Made by a program: the position numbers and the translations under genes
The notes under the pieces: model-generated
What the model saw: the letters and a program-made list of their open reading frames with translations, nothing else
The model's database searches: none
What the model was told of the DNA's origin: nothing
Assembly (NCBI RefSeq): GCF_000429265.1
Contig: NZ_AUBN01000015.1
Coordinates: 59,097 to 123,096, forward strand
Origin: Actinomyces gerencseriae DSM 6844
Lineage (GTDB): Bacteria; Actinomycetota; Actinomycetes; Actinomycetales; Actinomycetaceae
Length of the DNA stretch: 64,000 nucleotides
Reading direction: 5' to 3'
Shown: piece after piece, positions 34,611 to 42,785 of the stretch
Layout of the letters: each line of letters begins with the position of its first letter
Numbering within the stretch: the first letter of the stretch is position 1

Positions 34611-35522
34611 TCAGTCCTTCTCCCGGGTGAGGCGGCGCTGGACGAGCGAGATGACGAGCACGGCCAGGAAGAAGATCAGAGAGATCGCGCTCCCGTAGCC
34701 CATGTCCTGCTCGCGGTAGCCCTTGCGCACGGCGTGGTAGACGAGTGTCGAGGTGGCGTCCTGCGGACCGCCGGAGGTCATGACATCGACCTGGACGAAC
34801 AGGCCCAGGGCGGCGATGGTGATGGTGACGAGGATGAACACCATGGTGGAGTGCAGGCCGGGCCAGGTCACGTAGCGGAAGCGCTGCCATCCATTGACCC
34901 CGTCCAGGTCGGCGGCCTCGTACAGGGCCGGGTCGATGCCCTGCAGGCCCGACAGCCAGATGATCATGTGCAGGCCCACCGCCTGCCATATCGACAGGAC
35001 GATGACCGCGGGCATCGCGGTCCCCGGGTTGTTGAGCCAGGCGACGGCGGTCCAGCCGCCGCCGGTCAGGGTGTTGAGCATGGAGTTGAACAGGCCGTTC
35101 TCCTCGTAGAAGAAGCTCCACAGGATGGACACGACGACCATGGAGGTCACCACCGGCATGAAGATCATGGTGCGGAAGGCGGTGACGCCCTTGACCTTGG
35201 CGTTGACCAGGATGGCCAGGGCCAGGGCCAGGGCCGACTGGCAGGGAACGACGATGAGGGCGAAGAAGGCGGTGTTGGTCAGCGAGCGCACGAAGGTGGG
35301 GTCGTGCGCGAAGGCGCGGACGAAATTGTTGAGGCCGACGAACCTCGGGGGGTTCGGGGAGACGAGCCGGGTGTTGGTGAAGCTGAGCACGAAGGTCAGC
35401 AGGATGGGGATGCCCAGGAACAGCGCCAGGAGAAGCAGCGCCGGCGAGGACATGAGCCAGGCTGTGCGCGCCTCCTTGCGCAACGCCGCGGAACGGCGTC
35501 CTGGTCGAGTGGTGGACGGCAT
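34611..35522 (-). CDS. Carbohydrate ABC importer permease (MalF/UgpA-like)
   Basis: 303 residues, six predicted helices, EAA loop PALYEAADLDGVNGWQRFRY. The N-terminus is a short basic tail (RRSAALRKEARTAWLMSSPA) leading into helix 1, and there is no extra extracytoplasmic domain, unlike MalF at 2303-3898. It is partnered with the MalG-like permease directly downstream and the binding protein upstream. Confidence 0.88.
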   Translation of the reverse strand: MPSTTRPGRRSAALRKEARTAWLMSSPALLLLALFLGIPILLTFVLSFTNTRLVSPNPPRFVGLNNFVRAFAHDPTFVRSLTNTAFFALIVVPCQSALALALAILVNAKVKGVTAFRTMIFMPVVTSMVVVSILWSFFYEENGLFNSMLNTLTGGGWTAVAWLNNPGTAMPAVIVLSIWQAVGLHMIIWLSGLQGIDPALYEAADLDGVNGWQRFRYVTWPGLHSTMVFILVTITIAALGLFVQVDVMTSGGPQDATSTLVYHAVRKGYREQDMGYGSAISLIFFLAVLVISLVQRRLTREKD

Positions 35523-35538
35523 GGTTCTTTCCTTTCCC

Positions 35539-35559
35539 GGAGAGGCTCTTGGCCCCTCC
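35539..35559 (-). promoter_or_regulatory. Intercistronic stem-loop after the sugar-binding protein gene
   Basis: GGAGAGGC (35539-35546) pairs 7 of 8 with GCCCCTCC (35552-35559) around 5 nt, in the 97-nt gap between binding-protein and permease genes. It resembles the hairpins in the same relative position in the two other importer operons of this window. Confidence 0.4.
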
Positions 35560-35619
35560 CTGGAGTCATCCGATGCTGGACAGAGCTGAGCAGAGGGGAC
35601 GGGGGACTCGGTCGATCGC

Positions 35620-36903
35620 TCACACCGCCCTGTACCCGTCGTTGGATCTGATGTCGAAGTCGATGTTGTCGGCCGCCTGGTCGAGCGTGCTCTTGATGTC
35701 CGCCCCGGAGACGATGTCCCGCGCCGCCTTGTCGAAGATCGAGGAGATGACCCTGTAGCCCGGGGTGGCCGGGCGCAGGAGGGCGAAGGCCTCTCCGATC
35801 TCGCGGACGGGCGCCAGCGCCCCGCCGTCCTTGTAGTTCTCGGTCAGCGGCGTCGCCGACTCCACGGAGGGGAAGTTGCCGATGGCGTCGGAGTAGCGCA
35901 CGAGGTACTCGTCCTGCATGAGGAACTCGATGAACCTGTTGGCGGCCTCCGGATTCCTCGAGGTGGCGGACACGCCCCACTGCCAGGAGCCGCCGCCGAC
36001 GTGGGCGCCCCTGCCGAAGTCCACCGGCGGGAGGACGAGGACCTCGTCCTGCCCGAAGGTCTCCTGGGACTGGAGGACCTTCCACCCTCCTGCGTAGTAC
36101 ATCGGGACCTTGCCCTGGAGGAAGTCCTGGCCGTCGGTCGCCGGGGTCTGGGAGGCGAGGCCGTCCGCGAACAGGCTGCGGAACCAGGTGCCCCACGCGA
36201 TGGCCTCGGGCGCGTTGAGGAAGCCCTTCGCCGTCGAGAAGTCCGTCCGGTCGATGAGGTCGCCCCCGAAGGACTGGAGCATGGGGGCGTAGGCGTAGGG
36301 CCACCACTCCGCGCCGTCGGCGACGCTCATGTCGATGGCGTACTCGTACTGCGTCAGGGCCCCCAGCTCCCCGAGCGCGTGGTCGAACTCTTCCCTGGTC
36401 CAGGGCCTTGCGACGGTGGGGACGCGCACGCCGGTCTCCTCGATGGCGCTCCTCCTGGCCAGGAGGCACAGGGATGTGTCGTAGGGGCCGACGGAGTAGA
36501 GGGTGCCGTTCCAGTAGCCCTTGGCGGAGTCGATGATCGAGGTCTCCAGCTCGGAGGAGATCGTCAGCGGGGCGAGATACCCGGCCCAGGCCCAGTTCGG
36601 CATGACGGGGCCGTCGAGGTCGAGGATGTCGGGCAGATCGCCGCTGACGGCCGCTGCGCCGATGGCGTCGTTGTAGGCGGCCTGCGGAAAGGCCTCGATC
36701 CCGACCGGGGTGTCCGGGTTTCTCCGGTTGAAGGCATCGATGGCGGACTGGACGACGGCGAGCTCGTCCTTGTTGCCGCCATTGTGGGTCCACAGGGTGA
36801 TGCCGCCGGAGCCTCCCCCGCCCGCGCGGGAGGAGCACGCGGTGAGGGTGGCGGCGACGGCGGTCGCCCCCAGGCCGAGGAACGTACGACGGGTGGTGGA
36901 CAT
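35620..36903 (-). CDS. Extracellular sugar-binding lipoprotein of an ABC importer
   Basis: 427 residues, family 1 solute-binding protein. The signal peptide MSTTRRTFLGLGATAVAATL has a twin-arginine pattern and leads into the lipobox TLTACSS, so the mature protein should be a membrane-anchored receptor, possibly exported folded. Body motifs include ITLWTHNGGNKDELAVVQSA, DILDLDGPVMPNWAW and QGKVPMYYAGGWKV. It starts the importer part of the operon, after the LacI gene. The ligand is inferred from the neighbouring clan-J hydrolase to be a fructose-containing saccharide, without direct proof. Confidence 0.87.
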   Translation of the reverse strand: MSTTRRTFLGLGATAVAATLTACSSRAGGGGSGGITLWTHNGGNKDELAVVQSAIDAFNRRNPDTPVGIEAFPQAAYNDAIGAAAVSGDLPDILDLDGPVMPNWAWAGYLAPLTISSELETSIIDSAKGYWNGTLYSVGPYDTSLCLLARRSAIEETGVRVPTVARPWTREEFDHALGELGALTQYEYAIDMSVADGAEWWPYAYAPMLQSFGGDLIDRTDFSTAKGFLNAPEAIAWGTWFRSLFADGLASQTPATDGQDFLQGKVPMYYAGGWKVLQSQETFGQDEVLVLPPVDFGRGAHVGGGSWQWGVSATSRNPEAANRFIEFLMQDEYLVRYSDAIGNFPSVESATPLTENYKDGGALAPVREIGEAFALLRPATPGYRVISSIFDKAARDIVSGADIKSTLDQAADNIDFDIRSNDGYRAV

Positions 36904-36995
36904 GGGGCACTCCTTCGTGTGTCACCGGGACGGTTGGCCGGGGTCGGGGGACTCCGGGGAAGGGTCTGCGTTGGGGCGGGGCCGGCCGGACCGGC

Positions 36996-38006
36996 TCAGG
37001 CGCTCGCGCGCGGCGCAGCGGTGGACGCTCGGACGACGATCTCGCAGGGGAAGCGGCGGGTCGTGGCGGGGACGGGGGTGTCCCCCGCGATGAGGCGGCG
37101 CACGAGCCAGTCGGCCATCTCGTAGTGCGGAAGCCGCATCGTTGTGAGGGCGGGGGCCAGGTTGGTGGAGATGAGGGTCAGGTCGTCGAAGCCGACGACG
37201 GACAGGTCCTGCGGGATCGACAGGCCGAGCGACGCGGCCACGCGGTAGACTCCGGCCGCCATGCCGTCGTTGTAGCAGAAGACGGCGGAGGGGCGGTCCT
37301 CCCGGTCGAGCAGGCGCCGGGCGCAGGCGTCGGCTCCTGCGGGATCGTTGCCACCGGCGACGACGAGGGCGGGGTCGGGGGCGATCCCGACGCTGCGCAG
37401 CGCCGTCTCGTAGGCGGAGCGGCGCAGGCGGACGGCGACGGTCGTCTCCTCGTCGTGGGTGATATGGGCGATGCGGCGGTGACCGAGGCCCAGCAGATGG
37501 GCGACCGCGTCGCGGGCGGCGGTCTCCTCGTCCGGCACGACGCCGAGGACGTCGTCGCGGTCGGCGAAGCCGTTGAGGACGGCGACATTGGTCAGTTCCG
37601 GCGGCACGTGCACCTCCTGGTGGTACATGGCCGCGTGGACGATGGCGTCGACCCGACGGGACCGCAGCTCGCGCACGGCTCGACGAGTCCGCGCCTCGTC
37701 CCCGCCGGAGTCGGTGAGCAGAACGGACCAGCCGAGCTCGCGGGTGGCGTTGAGGACGGCGCCGATCATGGCGACGGCGTAGGGGGTGGACAGGACCTGC
37801 TCGCCGAGGACGCCGATGGTACGGGTGCGACGGTTGCGCATGCCGCCCGCGAGGGCGTCCCGCACGTAGGCCATCGAGTCCGCGGTGGCGCGAACGCGCT
37901 CGGCCGTCCCCCGGGAGACGCGTCCCTTGTCCTTGCCCGACAGGACGAGCGAGGCTGTGGCGGTCGACACGCCGGCGGCAGCGGCCACCTCGCCGAGAGT
38001 CGTCAT
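36996..38006 (-). CDS. LacI-family transcriptional regulator
   Basis: 336 residues. The HTH reads TLGEVAAAAGVSTATASLVL, then SGKDKGRVSRGTAERVRATA, with the hinge helix reaching residue 60; the effector domain has IGVLGEQVLSTPYAV, VDAIVHAAMYHQE and VVGFDDLTLISTNLAPALTT. AGGAG directly abuts an ATG at 38012 but lies 6 nt before ATG 38006, so the latter is the likelier start. It is the first gene of the run with binding protein, permeases and hydrolase. A palindrome over the predicted -35 of its own promoter (38085-38102) suggests autoregulation and control of the operon. Confidence 0.88.
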   Translation of the reverse strand: MTTLGEVAAAAGVSTATASLVLSGKDKGRVSRGTAERVRATADSMAYVRDALAGGMRNRRTRTIGVLGEQVLSTPYAVAMIGAVLNATRELGWSVLLTDSGGDEARTRRAVRELRSRRVDAIVHAAMYHQEVHVPPELTNVAVLNGFADRDDVLGVVPDEETAARDAVAHLLGLGHRRIAHITHDEETTVAVRLRRSAYETALRSVGIAPDPALVVAGGNDPAGADACARRLLDREDRPSAVFCYNDGMAAGVYRVAASLGLSIPQDLSVVGFDDLTLISTNLAPALTTMRLPHYEMADWLVRRLIAGDTPVPATTRRFPCEIVVRASTAAPRASA

Positions 38007-38062
38007 CGACATCTCCTCTTCCCTGCGCAATGCGTGCCGGGTTCTGCTGCCCGACTGAGACA

Positions 38063-38102
38063 AGCATGCCTCGTAACGAGCCCCACGTCAACCGATTAAC
38101 GT
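38063..38102 (-). promoter_or_regulatory. Promoter with LacI-type operator upstream of the first fructan regulator
   Basis: On the minus strand TTGACG (38086-38091) and CATGCT (38063-38068) are 17 nt apart. The 18-bp site 38085-38102 has the symmetric form ACGT-n-AA-n-CG-n-TT-n-ACGT, a CG-centred palindrome typical of LacI-family operators, and it covers the -35 element. Confidence 0.6.
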
Positions 38103-38202
38103 CAGATGATCAGCATCCATCGTGCGCGTGTCTCGAGCAGTCCCCGGGATTCGGGTCCCACCGGTGCCGCGAGCTCTCGCGCGGCACCGGTGGGCGATGA
38201 CC

Positions 38203-39786
38203 TCAGCGGGCCGGCCTCCACGTCACATTGGAGAAGACGGCCGCCCCGTCGTAGGAGTACAGGCGTACGACCGTGTCATCGGGCTCGAAGTACACCTGCT
38301 GGGACAGGACCGTGTGCCCGGCGTTGACGAACACCTCGACGCTCTGGGTGTCGACCAGGATCCGCAGGTGCACGTGCCGCGCATCGGGGTCGATGGGCGC
38401 CTCCGCCTGGCGGTAGGGGAGGAACGAGTACCCCGACCGGTCCGCCGGCCCTCGATCGACGTAGACCTTTCCCCCGAAGATCCCGACGTTGGTGTGCCGC
38501 GAGTCGTCGGGGGTGCAGCCCACCGAGACGCCGACATTGGTCGCGGCACTCCACTCGACATCCAGCTCGAGCTCGTAGGCGCGTCCCTTCCATGGCAGAG
38601 CCCACCGATCCGAGACCTCCTGCCGGGCGATGGTCTCGGCCGCCCCGAGCGCGTCCCGGAGCGCGGGCACCGGCTCGCTGAGCAGCGAGTACCAGCCGGC
38701 GGGCTGCCGCATGAGACGGATCTGGCGCACTACGGACATCTGGCCGTTGTACCCGTCCGTGGCATCGGTCGGAACGTCGCGGGCCGCGTACTTCCAGTTG
38801 TTCATCCATCCGAGGGCGTTGCGCACGCGCTCCGGATCCTGCGCGCTGGGCCAGGTCACGGCCGCGTACCAGTCCCACCCCCAGTCGAGCCACTGGGGCA
38901 CGAGGTTGCTCGTGGTGAAGCGGGTGCCGTCCCAGTCCCCCACCCAGTAGGCGTACGTCATGGGCAGTCCCGCGCCGTAGGCGTCCATGCTCGCGGCGAG
39001 CACCCAGTGCGCGCTCCCGTCGTCGGCCGTGATCCGGAAGAAGTCGGGGCACTCCATGCCGCCGAGATCCGGCGTCCCGTCCTTGAGGTAGTCGAAGTTC
39101 GAGACCCAGGACCACTCCCGCAGGTTCGTGGACACGTAGATGGACAAGTACTTCCGCCTGCCGATCACGCAGACCCACTGCGAGCGGGCGTCGTCCCACA
39201 CGACCTTCGGATCGCGGAACCACTCGGCGTTGTCGATCTCCTCGGGCGTGACGGCGCTGTCGCCGTCCGGGTTCCTGATGACGGGATCGGGGTGCTGGGT
39301 GAAGCTCACGCCGTCACGGGACCAGTACAGGTACTGCTCCTGCTTGCGCCGCACGCCCCCGGTCGGCTGCGTCGCGAGCACGATGACCGCGCCGGCCCCG
39401 AAGCCGGCGGTGTTCGCGTCATCGACGACGGCCGATCCGGTCCAGACCGGGAAGTTGTCCCGCAGGGGAATGGCGACGCGGTTCTCGCCGAAGGCGACCA
39501 GGTCATCGGTGGTGCACACGTCCCAGCCGCCATCCCCGTGGTTGGCATCGGAGTGGAGGTAGTAGAAGTACGTTCGTCCGTTGAGGACGATGGGGCGCTG
39601 CCCGTCGCACAGCCACCCGCGCGGCGGAGTCATGTGGAATCGCGCGCGAAGGCTCTCGGCGGCCCGCGCCCGCGAGGGCGCGCCCAGCGAGGCGGCGCCG
39701 GCGCCGGCCAACCCGGTCATCGCCGTCATGAGCATCATGGAGCGGCGCGAGGGCCCCGGCACGCCCTGAGTGAACTTGTCCGACAT
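38203..39786 (-). CDS. Secreted GH32 enzyme, levan fructotransferase/levanase-like
   Basis: 527 residues. The N-terminus has a twin-arginine signal (PSRRSMMLMTAMTGLAGAG, cleavage near SRARA-AE), so the enzyme is exported folded. The first GH32 motif is HMTPPRGWLCDGQRP in place of the usual WMNDPNG, a form I associate with levan/inulin fructotransferases; the Asp is the likely nucleophile. WTGSAVV, WFRDPKVVW and GMECPDFF (acid/base Glu) follow in order. The C-terminal 180 residues form the beta-sandwich (HVHLRILVDTQSVEVFVNAG). No cell-wall anchor is seen. It probably cleaves an extracellular fructan into oligosaccharides for the adjacent importers. Confidence 0.82.
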   Translation of the reverse strand: MSDKFTQGVPGPSRRSMMLMTAMTGLAGAGAASLGAPSRARAAESLRARFHMTPPRGWLCDGQRPIVLNGRTYFYYLHSDANHGDGGWDVCTTDDLVAFGENRVAIPLRDNFPVWTGSAVVDDANTAGFGAGAVIVLATQPTGGVRRKQEQYLYWSRDGVSFTQHPDPVIRNPDGDSAVTPEEIDNAEWFRDPKVVWDDARSQWVCVIGRRKYLSIYVSTNLREWSWVSNFDYLKDGTPDLGGMECPDFFRITADDGSAHWVLAASMDAYGAGLPMTYAYWVGDWDGTRFTTSNLVPQWLDWGWDWYAAVTWPSAQDPERVRNALGWMNNWKYAARDVPTDATDGYNGQMSVVRQIRLMRQPAGWYSLLSEPVPALRDALGAAETIARQEVSDRWALPWKGRAYELELDVEWSAATNVGVSVGCTPDDSRHTNVGIFGGKVYVDRGPADRSGYSFLPYRQAEAPIDPDARHVHLRILVDTQSVEVFVNAGHTVLSQQVYFEPDDTVVRLYSYDGAAVFSNVTWRPAR

Positions 39787-39837
39787 ATTCTTCCCTTGAA
39801 CTAGTGCTCTCGGCTCAACTGACTTCTCGACGTGCTC

Positions 39838-40893
39838 TCAGTGCGCTTCCGGTGCGCTTCCGACGCGCTCTCCCGGCGCCGCCACAGAGGCGCGCGGCAC
39901 CGGGGGGCAGGGGAGGACGAGCCTGCCGTCGTCGGGGACGTCCGCCTGCCCCAGCAGCGCCCGCACACCCGCAGCGCCGAGCTCGTAATGGGGCAGGGCG
40001 ACCGTCGACAGGGGCGGATGCAGATGGGCGGCGATGACCTCCTGGTTGTCGAAGCCGACGACCGACAGGTCGCCGGGGACGCTCACGCCGCGATCCCGCA
40101 GGGCGTCGTACAGTCCCATCGCCATGCGGTCGTTGTGGCAGCACACCCCCGTGACGCCCGCGGCGAGAACCTCCTCGGCGCAGGAGAAGCCCCCCTCCTG
40201 ATCGGGGCGGGCATCGAGGACGAGAGCGGGGTCGAAGGGCACCCCGGCGTCCTCCAGAGCCGCCTTGTACCCGGCGAAGCGGCCCGAGCGCGCCGGCGAT
40301 CGCGAGGTGGTGTTGACCATGGCGATCCTGGTGTGCCCCGCATCGAGGAGCAGCTGCGCAGCCGCCCTCCCGCCGGCGACCTCGTCGGGCACGACGGCGA
40401 GCGCCGCCGAGGCCTCGTCGAAACAGTTGACCAGGACGCTCCGAGTCTCCTGCAGCGACTCCGGCATCGTCACCCGGCGGTGGTACCAGCGGGAGTAGAG
40501 GACGCCGCGGACGCTGTACTGGAGCATCATGGCGATGGCGCGCTCCTCCGCCTCCGCATTGCCCTCGGTGTTCGTCACCAGGAGGATGTGGCCGTTCCTC
40601 CACGCCTCCTCCTGGGCTCCGTGGACGATCTGGCCCGCGAAGGGCGTCGAGGCGATGGAGTCGGCGACCAGGCCGATGAAGGGGCTCGTCCCCTTGACCA
40701 GGGTCTTGGCCAGGGCGTTGGGGCGGTACCCCAGCTCGTCCACGGCGCGGAGCACCCGCCGGCGGGCCTCCTGGCCGATCCTCGCACCGGCCTTCCGGTT
40801 GATGACATGCGACACCGTCGTCACGGACACCCCGGCGCGCTCCGCGACCTGCTTCATCGTGACCCTCTGGTCACCACCGCCGCTCATGCGCAT
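39838..40893 (-). CDS. LacI-family transcriptional regulator
   Basis: 351 residues. HTH: VTMKQVAERAGVSVTTVSHV, then INRKAGARIGQEARRRVLRA and ELGYRPNALAKTLV. Effector domain: PFIGLVADSIASTPFAGQIV, CCHNDRMAMGLYDAL and SVVGFDNQEVIAAHLHPPLS. ATG 40893 or ATG 40887 may be used. It lies inside the operon, 7 nt... after the MalG-like permease and before the secreted GH32 gene. Its probable targets are the paired palindromes at 45613-45669. Confidence 0.88.
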   Translation of the reverse strand: MRMSGGGDQRVTMKQVAERAGVSVTTVSHVINRKAGARIGQEARRRVLRAVDELGYRPNALAKTLVKGTSPFIGLVADSIASTPFAGQIVHGAQEEAWRNGHILLVTNTEGNAEAEERAIAMMLQYSVRGVLYSRWYHRRVTMPESLQETRSVLVNCFDEASAALAVVPDEVAGGRAAAQLLLDAGHTRIAMVNTTSRSPARSGRFAGYKAALEDAGVPFDPALVLDARPDQEGGFSCAEEVLAAGVTGVCCHNDRMAMGLYDALRDRGVSVPGDLSVVGFDNQEVIAAHLHPPLSTVALPHYELGAAGVRALLGQADVPDDGRLVLPCPPVPRASVAAPGERVGSAPEAH

Positions 40894-40899
40894 GACACC

Positions 40900-41826
40900 T
40901 CACCCCTTCGTGGAGCCGCTCTCCAGACCATAGATCATGGCCTTGTTCAGGGCCAGGAATACCAGCAGCAGGGGCGTCACGGTGATCGCGACGGCGGAGA
41001 ACGTGGCCGTCCAGTCGGTCTTGCCCATGTTGCCGATGTAGTTCTGCAGCCCCAGGGGGATCGTCTTGAAGTCCTCGGTCAGCACGAAGGTGTTCGCGAA
41101 GACGAACTCGTTCCAGATGAAGATGGCGTTGACCATGACGACGGTGATCACGGTGTTGAGCGACATGGGCAGGGTGATGCGGGCGAAGATGCGGTACGGT
41201 CCCGCGCCATCGATGGACGCCGCCTCGTAGACCTCTCGGGGGACGTAGCTGAAGAACGACATGAACAGGAAGAGGGACATCGGCAGCGCGAAGCCCGCGA
41301 GCGGGATGATGATGGACAGATGGGTGTCCAGCAGCCCGATATTCGAGTAGTCGATGAACAGGGGGACGAGAGCGATCTGCACGGGCACGACGATCCCCAT
41401 GAGGAAGACGGCCCGCACGATCCTCGCCCCCTTGAATCCGAGGACCTGAATGGCGTACGCGCCCATCATCCCGCAGATCACGATGAGGGCGCACGCCCCC
41501 ACCGTCACGATGGCGCTGTTGAGGACGTAGGTGGGGATGTTCCCCCTCTCGAGCGCTCTCGCGAAGTTGTCGAGGGTGAAGGAGGCGGGCAGGCCGAAGG
41601 GATTCCCGGCGGCGAACTCCTCGGGCGTGCGGACCGAGGTCAGGATCAACCACACGAAGGGATACACCTGGATGATCAGGACGATCCCCAGCAGGATCCT
41701 GTGCACGATCCGGGCCGTGCGCAGACGCCTCCTCCTGCGGTGGGGCGGCATCGCGGGGTCGGGCGCGAGAAGCGGCTCGGGCGTCGACGCGGCGGACGAA
41801 GCGGTGGATGCGGCAGTGGTGCTCAT
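40900..41826 (-). CDS. Carbohydrate ABC importer permease (MalG-like)
   Basis: 308 residues, six predicted helices, EAA loop PREVYEAASIDGAGPYRIFA, C-terminus SGSTKG. The N-terminal 40 residues are Ala/Ser/Pro-rich with an Arg cluster (PPHRRRRRLRTARIVHRILL) before helix 1. It starts 2 nt after the other permease stop. Second permease of the importer whose receptor is at 42786-44132. Confidence 0.88.
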   Translation of the reverse strand: MSTTAASTASSAASTPEPLLAPDPAMPPHRRRRRLRTARIVHRILLGIVLIIQVYPFVWLILTSVRTPEEFAAGNPFGLPASFTLDNFARALERGNIPTYVLNSAIVTVGACALIVICGMMGAYAIQVLGFKGARIVRAVFLMGIVVPVQIALVPLFIDYSNIGLLDTHLSIIIPLAGFALPMSLFLFMSFFSYVPREVYEAASIDGAGPYRIFARITLPMSLNTVITVVMVNAIFIWNEFVFANTFVLTEDFKTIPLGLQNYIGNMGKTDWTATFSAVAITVTPLLLVFLALNKAMIYGLESGSTKG

Positions 41827-41828
41827 GG

Positions 41829-42707
41829 TCAGTCATTCCCCTTGCGAAACAGTCCGAAGATGAGCGCCACGGCCACCAGGCACTCGATCACGATGAACAC
41901 GGAGATCGCCGATGCGTATCCGTAGTTCGTGCTGACGAACGCTGTCTTGTACATGTAGGTGGTCACGAGCTCGGAGGACTGCCCCGGGCCCCCGTTCGTC
42001 AGGAGGTAGGGGATGTCGAAGCCCCTCAGCCCGTAGGTGACCACCATGACCATCGTCGTGGCCCACACGGGCCGGATGTGGGGGAAGCGGATCTCGACGA
42101 AGATCTGCCAGGCGTTGGCGCCGTCGAGGGCCGCGGCCTCCTCCAGCTCCCTGGGAACGGACAGCAGGGCCGCGTACAGGATGATCGTGTAGAGCCCGAG
42201 GAACCTCCACCCCTCGGGCACGGAGACGGCGGCCAGCACCGTGCTGACGTCCGAGAGCCACGCGCGGTCCACGGCGCCGAGGCCGACGGCGCTCAGCAGG
42301 CTGTTGATGAGTCCCGGCGGATCCAGGGAGTAGATCCGCTGGAAGAGCAGCGCGATGGCGGTCGTCGAGATCACGGCGGGCATGAGGTAGAGGACCTTCA
42401 GGGCCTCGCGACCGCGCGTGATGGTCATGAGCAGGCAGGCGATCCCCAGCCCCGCCCCCATCTGGATCGTGACGCAGATGATGAGATACAGGATCTGGTT
42501 GAGGAAGGCCTTCCAGAACGTGGGATCGGCGCTGAGCATCTGCGCGTAGTTGTCGATGCCGACGAACTGCATGTCGGTGATCCCGTCCCACTTGAAGAAG
42601 CTCAGGACGAGGGATTGCACGATGGGGAGCAGCACGCCGCCGCCGAACAGGACGACGGGGGGCAGGAGGAAGATGAGAACCGAGAGCCGAGATCGGTGTG
42701 GGAGCAT
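41829..42707 (-). CDS. Carbohydrate ABC importer permease (MalF/UgpA-like)
   Basis: 292 residues with a short N-terminus (MLPHRSRLSVLIFLLPPVVL) and six predicted helices. The EAA loop is PRELEEAAALDGANAWQIFV. FVSTNYGYASAISVFIVIEC is the usual last helix of the MalF-like partner. It lies between the receptor gene (78-nt gap with a stem-loop) and the MalG-like gene (2-nt gap). Confidence 0.88.
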   Translation of the reverse strand: MLPHRSRLSVLIFLLPPVVLFGGGVLLPIVQSLVLSFFKWDGITDMQFVGIDNYAQMLSADPTFWKAFLNQILYLIICVTIQMGAGLGIACLLMTITRGREALKVLYLMPAVISTTAIALLFQRIYSLDPPGLINSLLSAVGLGAVDRAWLSDVSTVLAAVSVPEGWRFLGLYTIILYAALLSVPRELEEAAALDGANAWQIFVEIRFPHIRPVWATTMVMVVTYGLRGFDIPYLLTNGGPGQSSELVTTYMYKTAFVSTNYGYASAISVFIVIECLVAVALIFGLFRKGND

Positions 42708-42763
42708 GGGTGCCTTCTCGAAGCTGTGGGTGGAGTCGGGCGACGACCCCGGTGGAGGACGTG

Positions 42764-42783
42764 GCCGCCCCCCACCGGGCGGC
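42764..42783 (-). promoter_or_regulatory. Intercistronic stem-loop after the second fructan receptor gene
   Basis: GCCGCCC (42764-42770) pairs perfectly with GGGCGGC (42777-42783) around 6 nt, immediately after the stop of the binding-protein gene on the minus strand. It parallels the stem-loop after malE. Confidence 0.55.
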
Positions 42784-42785
42784 GC

